From NCBI GenBank assembly GCA_017472365.1, contig JAFUQN010000151.1, forward strand, positions 1 through 42,777: a stretch of 42,777 bases of DNA, written 5' to 3'. Origin of the DNA: Bacillota bacterium (GTDB lineage Bacteria; Bacillota; Clostridia; Peptostreptococcales; Anaerovoracaceae). A program made the position numbers and the translations under genes. Positions 1-6,920 of this stretch are shown piece by piece (position 1 is the stretch's first letter; every line of letters starts with the position of its first letter). Below the pieces are notes generated by a model. That model ran no database searches, was not told the DNA's origin, and was given only the letters and a program-made list of their open reading frames with translations.

Positions 1-232
1 ATATCTGGCTCACGTTGTGGACAAGAAGTGCCCCACCAAGGCTTGTAAGTCCATGACCTCCTTAGTGATCGATCCTGAACTGTGCAAAGGCTGCACCAAG
101 TGTGCAAGAAATTGCCCGGTGGGCGCCATCACCGGTAAGGTGAAGGAAGCCCACGTTATCGATCAGACCAAGTGCATCAAGTGCCGTGCTTGTATCGACG
201 CTTGTAACTTCAAGGCCATCAAGGAGGAATAA
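1..232 (+). CDS. HydB/NuoF-type hydrogenase subunit, C-terminal fragment
   Basis: The reading frame is open from base 2 and ends at TAA 230-232, so only the C-terminal end of a larger protein is in the window; the GTG at 17 is internal. The visible part has a Cys pair (KKCPTKAC) followed by a two-cluster ferredoxin domain with CxxCxxCxxxCP at about base 85-118 and CxxCxxCxxxC at about 172-205. This arrangement is known for the NuoF-like flavoprotein subunit (HydB/HndC) of NAD(P)-linked or electron-bifurcating [FeFe] hydrogenases, which passes electrons between NAD(P)H, ferredoxin and HydA. The stop lies 3 bases before hydA, and the hydA ribosome binding site is inside this gene's last codons, so the two are probably translationally coupled. 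The N-terminal flavin part is outside the window. Confidence 0.85.
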   Translation, partial: YLAHVVDKKCPTKACKSMTSLVIDPELCKGCTKCARNCPVGAITGKVKEAHVIDQTKCIKCRACIDACNFKAIKEE

Positions 233-235
233 GCC

Positions 236-1969
236 ATGTTGAATATGACTGAACACAATGAAAAATTCATGTGGATCGACGGCATGAAGGTCAAACTGGA
301 AGGCGAACCCAACATCCTGCAGGTCATCCGCAAAACCGGGATCGAACTTCCCACCTTCTGTTATCATTCCGACCTGTCCCTGTACGGTGCCTGCCGTATG
401 TGCGTGGTAGAAGATGACAGAGGTTCCGTTATGGCTGCCTGCTCCACCTTACCGAAGCACGGTATGTCCATCAAGACCAATACCAAGAAGCTGCTGAAGC
501 ACCGCCGTATGATCCTGGAACTGATCCTGGCCAACCACTGCCGTGACTGCACCACCTGTGACAAGAACGACAAGTGTGACCTGCGAGCTCTGGCTTCCCG
601 TCTGGGCGTATATAACGTACGTTTCGAAAATTCCCGTCCCGTACAGCCGGTGGACACTTCTTCCCCGGCAATCGTCCGCGACCCGTCCAAGTGCATCCTC
701 TGCGGTGACTGTGTTCGCGTCTGCGACGAAGTCCAGGGTATGGGCGTCATCGATTTCGCACATCGCGGTTCTGACATCCAGGTTACTCCTGCCTTCGGAA
801 AATCCCTGGCAGAAACCGACTGCGTTTCCTGCGGCCAGTGCGTAGCAGTTTGCCCCACCGCAGCGCTCCACATCAAGGGTCAGACCCAGGAAGTCTGGGA
901 TGCTCTCCACGATCCCAACAAGAGAGTGGTTTGTCAGATGGCTCCTGCTGTTCGTGTAGCTCTGGGCGAAGAATTCGGTATGGAAGCCGGCGGTCTGACC
1001 ACCGGTAAGATCTTCGCAGCTCTGAACCGTCTGGGCTTCGACTATGTATACGACACCTGCTTATCTGCTGACCTAACTGTTGTGGAAGAATCCAATGAAC
1101 TTCTGGAACGTTTACAGAACGGCGGTCCCTTCCCCATGTTCTCTTCCTGCTGTCCCGGCTGGATCAAGTTCGTGGAAGAAAGACATCCGGAACTGTTAGA
1201 TAATATTTCCACCTGTAAGTCTCCGATGCAGATGCTGTCCGCAGTATCCAGAAAGTACTTCCAGCGTCCCGAATGGAACGATGGTAAGGAAACCGTTATG
1301 GTAGCGATCATGCCCTGTACCGCAAAGAAGGCAGAAGCTGCGAGAAAGGAATTCTACCACGACGGTAAGTATGACACCGACGTGGTTCTGACCACTTCCG
1401 AACTGTCCTACATGCTGAAGGAAGCCGGTATCGATATGGCTAACCTGCTTCCGGAATCTCCGGACATGCCCTTCGGTCTGGCCTCCGGTTCCGGTCTCCT
1501 GTTCGGTGTCACCGGCGGTGTTACCGAAGCTGTAATCCGTCACTGCGTTGGTCTGAAGACCTCCGAAACCTTACAGGACATCACCTACTGCGGTGTCCGC
1601 GGTATGGAAGGCCTGAAGGAAGCCATCGTCGACATGGGTGACAAGCAGCTGCGCATCGCCATGGTCAGCGGTCTGGCCAACACCGAAAAGCTGATCAAGG
1701 AAATGCAGGCAGGAAACATCTACTACGATTTCGTGGAAGTCATGACCTGCCCCGGCGGATGTATCAACGGCGGCGGCCAGCCCCTGGTACAGAAGAGAAA
1801 GAACGTACCTCAGACCAGATCCTCTGCGATCTACGCTGCTGACGGTATGGCTCAGCTGAAGTACTCCGATGAAAATCCTCAGGTAAAGAGCATTTACAAC
1901 GATATCATGGGTATGGGCGAAGCTCACAAGCTGCTCCACGTTCACTATCCTCATCCGGAACATAAATAA
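236..1969 (+). CDS. hydA: [FeFe] hydrogenase catalytic subunit (HydA/HndD type)
   Basis: This 577-residue protein has the layout of the multi-cluster clostridial [FeFe] hydrogenase. An N-terminal [2Fe-2S] ferredoxin domain (about 12-85) is followed by the HxxxC..C..C cluster motif near residue 101, two [4Fe-4S] motifs (CILCGDC and CVSCGQC, about 150-210), and the H-cluster domain. All three H-cluster signatures are present: SSCCPGW (about 303-309; the first residue is Ser where Thr is common), MPCTAKK (359-365) and MTCPGGC (503-509). It reduces protons or oxidises H2 in the cytoplasm, coupled to the NAD(P)H/ferredoxin pool through the HydB-like partner. ATG 236 is chosen because AAGGAGGAA precedes it by 6 bases. 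The gene ends at a strong terminator. There is no extended C-terminal domain. Confidence 0.95.
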   Translation: MLNMTEHNEKFMWIDGMKVKLEGEPNILQVIRKTGIELPTFCYHSDLSLYGACRMCVVEDDRGSVMAACSTLPKHGMSIKTNTKKLLKHRRMILELILANHCRDCTTCDKNDKCDLRALASRLGVYNVRFENSRPVQPVDTSSPAIVRDPSKCILCGDCVRVCDEVQGMGVIDFAHRGSDIQVTPAFGKSLAETDCVSCGQCVAVCPTAALHIKGQTQEVWDALHDPNKRVVCQMAPAVRVALGEEFGMEAGGLTTGKIFAALNRLGFDYVYDTCLSADLTVVEESNELLERLQNGGPFPMFSSCCPGWIKFVEERHPELLDNISTCKSPMQMLSAVSRKYFQRPEWNDGKETVMVAIMPCTAKKAEAARKEFYHDGKYDTDVVLTTSELSYMLKEAGIDMANLLPESPDMPFGLASGSGLLFGVTGGVTEAVIRHCVGLKTSETLQDITYCGVRGMEGLKEAIVDMGDKQLRIAMVSGLANTEKLIKEMQAGNIYYDFVEVMTCPGGCINGGGQPLVQKRKNVPQTRSSAIYAADGMAQLKYSDENPQVKSIYNDIMGMGEAHKLLHVHYPHPEHK

Positions 1970-1981
1970 TTCCAAAACCTC

Positions 1982-2012
1982 AAAGAGTCGGTCTTATGAC
2001 CGACTCTTTTTT
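1982..2012 (+). terminator. Rho-independent terminator of the hydrogenase operon
   Basis: Perfect 12-bp arms (1982-1993 and 1998-2009) enclose a TTAT loop and run into a T tract up to 2012. It lies 12 bases after the hydA stop and before a separate promoter, so the hydrogenase transcript ends here. Confidence 0.92.
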
Positions 2013-2045
2013 CGTCTTTCCTCCGGCAACCGCTCCGCTCCCGCG

Positions 2046-2073
2046 TTGACAGAAATTTCAGTTTTGATATAAT
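2046..2073 (+). promoter_or_regulatory. Sigma-A promoter of the amidohydrolase operon
   Basis: TTGACA (2046-2051) and TATAAT (2068-2073) are both exact consensus, separated by 16 bp, and TG sits one base before the -10 (an extended -10). The ribosome binding site AAAGGAGG of the first amidohydrolase follows about 30 bp downstream. No operator-like palindrome is evident, which suggests strong and perhaps constitutive expression. Confidence 0.85.
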
Positions 2074-2120
2074 TGACCTAACACAATAACCATACTTCTC
2101 ACAAAGGAGGACCTTATTAC

Positions 2121-3479
2121 ATGTACGATATTCTGATCAAAAACGGCCTCTATCCGGATTTTCAGAAGATGGAACTGATCAAGGGAGACATTGCTCTGAC
2201 CGACGGTAAAATCGCCGCTGTGGGCCAGATTTCTGAAGATGCCAAGACTGTCATCGATGCGGAAGGACGCATCGTTTCTCCCGGTTTCATCGACATCCAT
2301 ATGCACGAAGAAAACTTTGCCACAGAAGGCCACGAATACTTTGTCGCCAACTTGATGCTCCAGATGGGCGTTACCACCGCGCTGGGTGGAAACTGCGGTG
2401 ACACCAGACAGGACCTGAAGGATTTTCTTACCGTCCTGGAAGAACTGGGCGGTTCCCCCATCAACTATATGATGATGTCCGGCTACAATTCGTTCCGTAA
2501 ACAGTTGGGGATCAACCGTTACGACCCTTCTAGCCCGGAACAAATCGAAACCATGATCGGCCGCGTAAAGGAAGAACTGGCTCAGGGTGCTGTGGGCGTT
2601 TCCTTCGGTTTGGAATACGACCCCGGGATCCCCTACGATGAAGTCATGAAAGTTCTGGACGCCATTCCCGAAGACGATCTCCTGGTCTCCACACATTTCC
2701 GCGAAGACTCCATGGACGGCGTCAACGAAATGATCAAAATCGCTGTAGAAAGCGGTAAGAAGTTCCAGATCTCTCACCTGTCCAGCTGTGCAGCCATCGG
2801 TTTCATGAACGAGGCTCTGGAAGCCATCAACGAAGCTTCCAAAAAGAATCCCAAGCTGAACTACGACACCTATCCCTACGCAGCCTTCTCCACCAGAATC
2901 GGCAGCGCCGTCTTCGACGAAGGTTGGAGAGAAAAGTGGAACAAGAGCTATGAACACATCTTCATGCCGGCCGGTAAGTACGCAAATCAGTTCTGCACCG
3001 AAGAAACCTATTGGGAAATGCGGAACAACGACCCGGATCTCTACGTGGTGGCTATGACCATGAATGAAGATGAAATCGCTGCAGCCATCGCCAACACGGA
3101 AAGCGGGATGGTTGCCAGTGACGGTACCGTGAAAGCGCATGCCGGACACCCCCGCGCCGCAGGGACATTCCCCCGCGTTTTAGGAAAATACGTCCGCGAA
3201 GATAAGGTGATCTCCATGATCGATGCGCTAAAGAAGATCACACTGCTCCCGGCCGACCGCCTGGGTCTGTCCAATAAAGGCCGTATCGCTGTAGGCTGTG
3301 ATGCCGACCTCACCATCTTCGATCCCGAAACCATCGCCGACGGCGCTACCTTTGAACAGCTGAATATCAAGCCCGTGGGAATCGATGCCGTTATCGTCGA
3401 TGGAAAAATTGCGATCAACGCTGGCGATATCGTCAACGACAGACTGGGCCGATTCATCCCCGGACCGTATGTAAAGTAA
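2121..3479 (+). CDS. D-aminoacylase-family amidohydrolase, copy 1
   Basis: This 452-residue protein is a metal-dependent amidohydrolase of the N-acyl-D-amino-acid deacylase group. Members hydrolyse N-acyl-D-amino acids to free D-amino acids or act on related amides. Visible signatures are PGFIDIHMHEE with H60 and H62, the group-typical Cys ligand in GGNCG (C92), H192, H219 in QISHLSS, and the putative catalytic aspartate D334 in ASDG, followed by HPRAAGTFPRVLGKYVRE. These match the Cys/His/His/Asp set known for D-aminoacylase. There is no signal peptide, so it is cytoplasmic. It starts at ATG after AAAGGAGG, and a close paralogue follows after 15 bp. The substrate cannot be told from sequence; N-acyl-D-Glu or D-Asp deacylase, or another cyclic or acyl amide hydrolase, are alternatives. 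Confidence 0.85.
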   Translation: MYDILIKNGLYPDFQKMELIKGDIALTDGKIAAVGQISEDAKTVIDAEGRIVSPGFIDIHMHEENFATEGHEYFVANLMLQMGVTTALGGNCGDTRQDLKDFLTVLEELGGSPINYMMMSGYNSFRKQLGINRYDPSSPEQIETMIGRVKEELAQGAVGVSFGLEYDPGIPYDEVMKVLDAIPEDDLLVSTHFREDSMDGVNEMIKIAVESGKKFQISHLSSCAAIGFMNEALEAINEASKKNPKLNYDTYPYAAFSTRIGSAVFDEGWREKWNKSYEHIFMPAGKYANQFCTEETYWEMRNNDPDLYVVAMTMNEDEIAAAIANTESGMVASDGTVKAHAGHPRAAGTFPRVLGKYVREDKVISMIDALKKITLLPADRLGLSNKGRIAVGCDADLTIFDPETIADGATFEQLNIKPVGIDAVIVDGKIAINAGDIVNDRLGRFIPGPYVK

Positions 3480-3494
3480 CGAAAGGAAATCAAT

Positions 3495-4862
3495 ATGTAC
3501 GATATTCTCATAAAAAACGGACTTTATCCCGACTTCAAGACAATGCAATTGGTCCGTGGTGACGTAGCTGTCACCGATGGTAAGATCACAGCTATCGGTG
3601 AACTGGACGGCCCCGCCAAGGAAGTCATCGACGCTTCCGGCCACATCGTTTCTCCCGGCTTTATCGACATTCACATGCATGAAGAGTCTTTCGTCACCGA
3701 AGGACACGAATGCATTATTTCCAACTTGATGCTCCAGATGGGTGTCACCACCGGTCTGGGCGGAAGCTGCGGTGTCATTCGTCAGGATATCCGCACCTTC
3801 AAATCCATCCTGGATGAACTGGGTGGTTTCCCCATGAACATTCTGATGCAGTCCGGTTACAATACGTTCCGAACTGAGTTGGGGATCAGCCGCTACGAAG
3901 CCGCTTCTGATGAGCAGATCCGGATCATTACTGAAAAGCTGCAGGACGAGCTGAAACAGGGTGCCTATGGTGTTTCCTTCGGACTGGAATACGACCCTGG
4001 GATCCCCTCTGACGAAGTCATCAAAGTCATGAAATCCTTCCCTGACGAAGACATGTATTTTTCCATGCATTACCGTGCAGACTCCACCGGTGCCATTGAT
4101 TCCATCAACGAAATGATCAACTTCACCAATGAAACAGGAAAGAGATTTCAGATTTCCCACCTGAGCAGCTGCTCTGCCATGGGCCAGATGGAAGAAGCAC
4201 TGAAACTGATCAACGATGCAGTAGCTAAGAATCCGAAACTGGATTACGATACCTACCCGTATAACGCATTCTCCACCCGTATCGGTACTGCTGTATTCGA
4301 CGATGGATGTTTTGAAAGTTGGGGAAAGACTTATTCCGATATCTACATGCCTTCCGGTAAATACGCAAATCAGTACTGCACGAAAGAGACCTTCGAAGAA
4401 CTGAGAAGAGATGATCCCAATCGTTACGTTGTGGCCTTCGCCATGAACGAAGACGAAATCGCCGCGGCAATCGCGAATCCCGCTTGCGGGATGATTGCCA
4501 GTGACGGTCAGGTGAAAGATCACGCCGGACATCCCAGAGCCGCAGGTACCTTCCCGAGAGTCCTTGGAAAATACGTCCGCGAAGATAAGGTGATCTCCAT
4601 GATCGACGCGCTGAAGAAAATGACCATCGTTCCCGCAGAACGACTGACGCTTCACAACAAGGGCCGCATCGAAGTTGGCTGTGACGCCGACCTCACCATC
4701 TTCAATCCTGAAACTGTCAAGGATGGAGCTACCTTTGAAAACATCTTCATCAAGCCCACCGGGATCGACTACGTAGTTCTTGACGGTAAGCTGGCGGTAA
4801 AGGACGGAGAAATCGTCAATGCCAGAGCCGGAAAATTCATCCCCGGACCGTATACCAAATAA
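3495..4862 (+). CDS. D-aminoacylase-family amidohydrolase, copy 2
   Basis: This 455-residue protein is a tandem paralogue of the upstream gene and is collinear over its whole length. The two share the opening MYDILIKNGLYPDF and almost the same C-terminal motif block. The active-site set is kept: H60/H62 in the HMH motif, C92 in GGSCG, H192, H222 in QISHLSS and D337 in ASDG. A three-residue insertion (about 195-200) shifts numbering from the second His ligand onward. Divergence is concentrated in the region between about residues 65 and 215, which lines the active site in this family, so the two copies may differ in substrate. AAGGAAA (3483-3489) lies 5 bases before the start and the gene is co-transcribed with copy 1. 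The substrate is unknown. Confidence 0.85.
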   Translation: MYDILIKNGLYPDFKTMQLVRGDVAVTDGKITAIGELDGPAKEVIDASGHIVSPGFIDIHMHEESFVTEGHECIISNLMLQMGVTTGLGGSCGVIRQDIRTFKSILDELGGFPMNILMQSGYNTFRTELGISRYEAASDEQIRIITEKLQDELKQGAYGVSFGLEYDPGIPSDEVIKVMKSFPDEDMYFSMHYRADSTGAIDSINEMINFTNETGKRFQISHLSSCSAMGQMEEALKLINDAVAKNPKLDYDTYPYNAFSTRIGTAVFDDGCFESWGKTYSDIYMPSGKYANQYCTKETFEELRRDDPNRYVVAFAMNEDEIAAAIANPACGMIASDGQVKDHAGHPRAAGTFPRVLGKYVREDKVISMIDALKKMTIVPAERLTLHNKGRIEVGCDADLTIFNPETVKDGATFENIFIKPTGIDYVVLDGKLAVKDGEIVNARAGKFIPGPYTK

Positions 4863-4892
4863 CCATCACAACACCAAAAGGAGGACATCATC

Positions 4893-5447
4893 TTGTCTAG
4901 AATCGCTTATGTAACACACGAAGAAGTCACCGGAAAAGCAAAGGAAGCGTATGAATCTCTGGAAAGCCAGGGTAAGCTGACCCATATGAAGAAGACTCTG
5001 TTACAGGACTACGGAACCTACGAAGCCTTTATCGGCTGGTATCCCTCCTGGAACAGCTTAGTGGAAGTGGTAGGTCTGAGAGCGGCTACTATCGTAGCTC
5101 ACGCCGTATCTTCCACCAACGGATGCGTCCTCTGTTCCCTGTTCTTTGTCAGCGACATCGAAGCTCTCGGCGAAGACGTTGCTACGATCCAGTTCACCGA
5201 AGAAGAAGAACTGCTGGTAGAACTGGCAAAGCAGGCCGTGAAGAACCCTACCGCTGTCAGCGATGAACTGTTCGCAAAGCTGAAGGCTCGCTACACCGAC
5301 AAAGAAATCGTTGCCATCGTAGGTTTCATGTGTCAGATGATGGCTACCAACAACTTCAACTCCATCCTGGACATCGCTCTGGACGACCGCCTGTTACCTC
5401 TGCAGGACAAGTTCCAGCCGGCCGATTGGAGAAAAGACATCAAGTAA
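4893..5447 (+). CDS. AhpD-like / carboxymuconolactone decarboxylase-family protein
   Basis: This 184-residue all-helical protein resembles the AhpD-like peroxidase-associated family. It has the CxxC pair (C78-V-L-C81) after a conserved Ala/Val-rich helix. AhpD enzymes use such a pair plus a nearby His for peroxiredoxin or lipoyl disulfide chemistry; here the position four residues after the second Cys is Phe, so the classical proton relay seems absent. The start is TTG at 4893, supported by AAAAGGAGG (4876-4884) with an 8-base spacer and by lack of a closer ATG. It is the last gene of the amidohydrolase operon, 30 bp after copy 2, and is followed by a terminator. A redox or decarboxylase role linked to the amidohydrolase products is possible but not shown. 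Confidence 0.75.
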   Translation: MSRIAYVTHEEVTGKAKEAYESLESQGKLTHMKKTLLQDYGTYEAFIGWYPSWNSLVEVVGLRAATIVAHAVSSTNGCVLCSLFFVSDIEALGEDVATIQFTEEEELLVELAKQAVKNPTAVSDELFAKLKARYTDKEIVAIVGFMCQMMATNNFNSILDIALDDRLLPLQDKFQPADWRKDIK

Positions 5448-5488
5448 TGACAAAGCCCCTCAGTTCATGCGGAGCTCTTCTGACACGA

Positions 5489-5516
5489 CAAAACCCGCTC
5501 AGATGAGCGGGTTTTG
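5489..5516. terminator. Bidirectional terminator between convergent genes
   Basis: Perfect 12-bp arms (5489-5500 and 5505-5516) with an AGAT loop carry A-rich and T-rich outer ends. The hairpin can therefore end both the + strand amidohydrolase operon and the - strand small membrane protein gene. Confidence 0.88.
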
Positions 5517-5544
5517 ATTTGTATGGAATATCAACTTATCACTG

Positions 5545-5772
5545 CTATCTTCTGTACCAGCGGCCAAACAATACTTTCACTACAACCGATTGATATTGAG
5601 GACAAATCAAAGAAATCCCTGAACAAACGAACAGTGAGATCAGAAATGTCCCACCCGCAATATTACGTAGATGAATCTCAACTTCGAATACATCCAGTAT
5701 AATAATCAGGCCAAATGAAACGATAGCCGCCAGATCCAAACATTTCATAAACCAAGTATATTCTTTTTTCAT
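5545..5772 (-). CDS. Small membrane protein, function unknown
   Basis: This 75-residue product has two hydrophobic segments, about residues 10-27 (LAAIVSFGLIIILDVF region) and 40-57 (GTFLISLFVCSGISLI region), with a basic C-terminus. I do not recognise the family. The ATG at 5772 is preceded on the minus strand by a G-rich stretch (AGTGGGGG) about 5 bases away. A convergent bidirectional terminator closes the gene, and a weak promoter may lie at 5826-5854. It is encoded downstream of sdpI on the same strand, so it could be a late gene of the sdpRI transcript or an independent small immunity or stress membrane protein. The coding call rests on the hydrophobicity pattern and the ribosome binding site only. 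Confidence 0.55.
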   Translation of the reverse strand: MKKEYTWFMKCLDLAAIVSFGLIIILDVFEVEIHLRNIAGGTFLISLFVCSGISLICPQYQSVVVKVLFGRWYRR

Positions 5773-5825
5773 TTATACCCCCACTTGTTCTCACTTACGT
5801 TTCATAGAAAGTATATATCATCTTA

Positions 5826-5854
5826 ACCATATCTTACATCTAATCTAACGTCAA
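5826..5854 (-). promoter_or_regulatory. Possible promoter for the small membrane protein gene
   Basis: On the minus strand TTGACG (5849-5854) and TATGGT (5826-5831) are separated by 17 bp. The -10 is poor (4 of 6), so this is tentative; read-through from sdpI is the alternative. Confidence 0.35.
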
Positions 5855-5880
5855 GCAATTCCTTCTTTTCTGACCGCTAT

Positions 5881-6537
5881 TTAGTTATCCGCTTTCCCAT
5901 GACGAACATAATACACATAAGAGTATATCATCGGAACAAATGCTGCCATCAGGATCAATCCCAACATGATCGCCATGTTCATCTTGTTCAGGAACGCTGC
6001 AATCCCCATGAGGACACCGGACAGGATCCACAGCCATCCGGCCAACCGATGGGTCTTATTCCAATTTTCCACATCCGCCAGGGCCCAGGGTGTTTTTACG
6101 CCGACGGTGTAGTTCTGACGGCATTTCGGCATATAATTACCAACAATCAGAAACACCACTGAAACCATGATCATACAGATCCGGCCCATGTCCACAGGAA
6201 AACCCAAACTATACAGATACACCCCTCCATTGACAAAAATCGACAGGACCGGACAGATCCACAGGACAAGTCGGAACATCTTGTCACCGATATTCTGTTT
6301 TTTTGGATCTGCCAACGTTGCTAATGTACAAATTAAGTGGGTACCCACCAAGACCATCGGTAAGCCGATGACCGCGAATGTCTTACCGGACCAGCCGTCA
6401 GCCTCACCCGCGAAATTGAAATGGGTCGCCATCTGATCCGGAAGCTGATCCCACAGAATCAGGCCCACCAGAATCGGCAAAACCGTAATCAACGTCGTTA
6501 TGATCAGAACCCCTTTATTTCTTTTCAGCATGTTCAT
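5881..6537 (-). CDS. sdpI: SdpI-family membrane protein
   Basis: This 218-residue protein has an N-terminal DUF1648 region with the conserved LPDQMATHFNFAGEADGW-type stretch (about 33-50) and about six membrane segments, ending with the SdpI C-terminal domain. In Bacillus subtilis, SdpI gives immunity to the SdpC killing factor and also sequesters SdpR at the membrane when the toxin is present. Here the start codon overlaps the last 23 bases of the sdpR gene, the classical sdpRI arrangement. No sdpABC toxin genes are in the window, so it is an orphan immunity or sensor protein, perhaps responding to foreign Sdp-like toxin or another membrane stress. Confidence 0.88.
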   Translation of the reverse strand: MNMLKRNKGVLIITTLITVLPILVGLILWDQLPDQMATHFNFAGEADGWSGKTFAVIGLPMVLVGTHLICTLATLADPKKQNIGDKMFRLVLWICPVLSIFVNGGVYLYSLGFPVDMGRICMIMVSVVFLIVGNYMPKCRQNYTVGVKTPWALADVENWNKTHRLAGWLWILSGVLMGIAAFLNKMNMAIMLGLILMAAFVPMIYSYVYYVRHGKADN

Positions 6538-6799
6538 TTCCCCCTCTCAAATCCGACAGCCACAACATCACTTCTTCCACCACGGATGTATTGAGCTCGT
6601 AATAAATAAAATTCTTTTCTCTCTGTTCGAACACCAGGTCCGCCTTCTTCAGTATTCCCAAATGATAGGAAATTGTGGCCCCCGTCATATCAAAATGACT
6701 TCCGATCTCACCCGCAGATAATCGTCCGCTTCTCAGCAGCGTCAAAATATCTCTGCGAATTGGATCCGCCAGTGCTTTAAACGTTTCTGCAAATCCCAT
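6515..6799 (-). CDS. sdpR: SdpR-type ArsR-family autorepressor
   Basis: This 94-residue winged-helix protein opens with the ArsR signature FKALADPIRRDILTLL, then a recognition helix around residues 35-55 (ATISYHLGILKKADLV) and a wing ending in FIYYEL. It lacks the metal-binding ELCVCDL-type cysteines, as expected for SdpR rather than ArsR/SmtB. AAGGAGA precedes the ATG by 7 bases. It overlaps sdpI by 23 bp. Two copies of a perfect palindrome lie upstream, one between the -10 and the gene and one over the -35, which fits autorepression of sdpRI. Release of SdpR by SdpI is known for the Bacillus pair and is inferred here. Confidence 0.88.
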   Translation of the reverse strand: MGFAETFKALADPIRRDILTLLRSGRLSAGEIGSHFDMTGATISYHLGILKKADLVFEQREKNFIYYELNTSVVEEVMLWLSDLRGGNEHAEKK

Positions 6800-6831
6800 A
6801 GTCTATCTCCTTAAAACTGGATCATCCCACG

Positions 6832-6855
6832 CTATTTAGAACTTTTTCTAAATAG
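6832..6855. promoter_or_regulatory. Proximal palindromic operator of sdpRI
   Basis: Perfect 10-bp arms CTATTTAGAA (6832-6841) and TTCTAAATAG (6846-6855) are separated by 4 bases. The palindrome begins next to the predicted -10 and covers the predicted transcription start of sdpR. It is repeated as the core of the larger palindrome 55 bp away. A dimeric ArsR-family protein bound here would block the promoter. Confidence 0.8.
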
Positions 6856-6883
6856 ATTGTACCATTTGCCTCAAAAAAAGCAA
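6856..6883 (-). promoter_or_regulatory. sdpRI promoter
   Basis: On the minus strand, TTGCTT (6878-6883) and TACAAT (6856-6861) are spaced by 16 bp, and transcription would start near 6849 inside the proximal palindrome. The -35 box overlaps the end of the distal palindrome. Confidence 0.7.
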
Positions 6884-6915
6884 TAGCTATTTAGAATATT
6901 TTCTAAATAGCTATT
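6882..6915. promoter_or_regulatory. Distal sdpRI operator, also the terminator of the sigma/anti-sigma operon
   Basis: Perfect 15-bp arms (6882-6896 and 6901-6915) surround TATT. The inner part repeats exactly the CTATTTAGAA-N4-TTCTAAATAG core seen at 6832-6855. Read on the minus strand it lies 5 bases after the stop of the DUF4179 gene and is followed within two bases by a run of seven T, so it also has the form of an intrinsic terminator. The two palindrome centres are 55 bp apart. Confidence 0.75.
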
Positions 6916-6920
6916 TTTTG

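Noticed and set aside
2058-4655. Two long minus-strand frames (363 and 475 codons) opposite the amidohydrolases
   Set aside because: They mirror each other only because the coding strand is a tandem duplicate; they have no domain or start signal.
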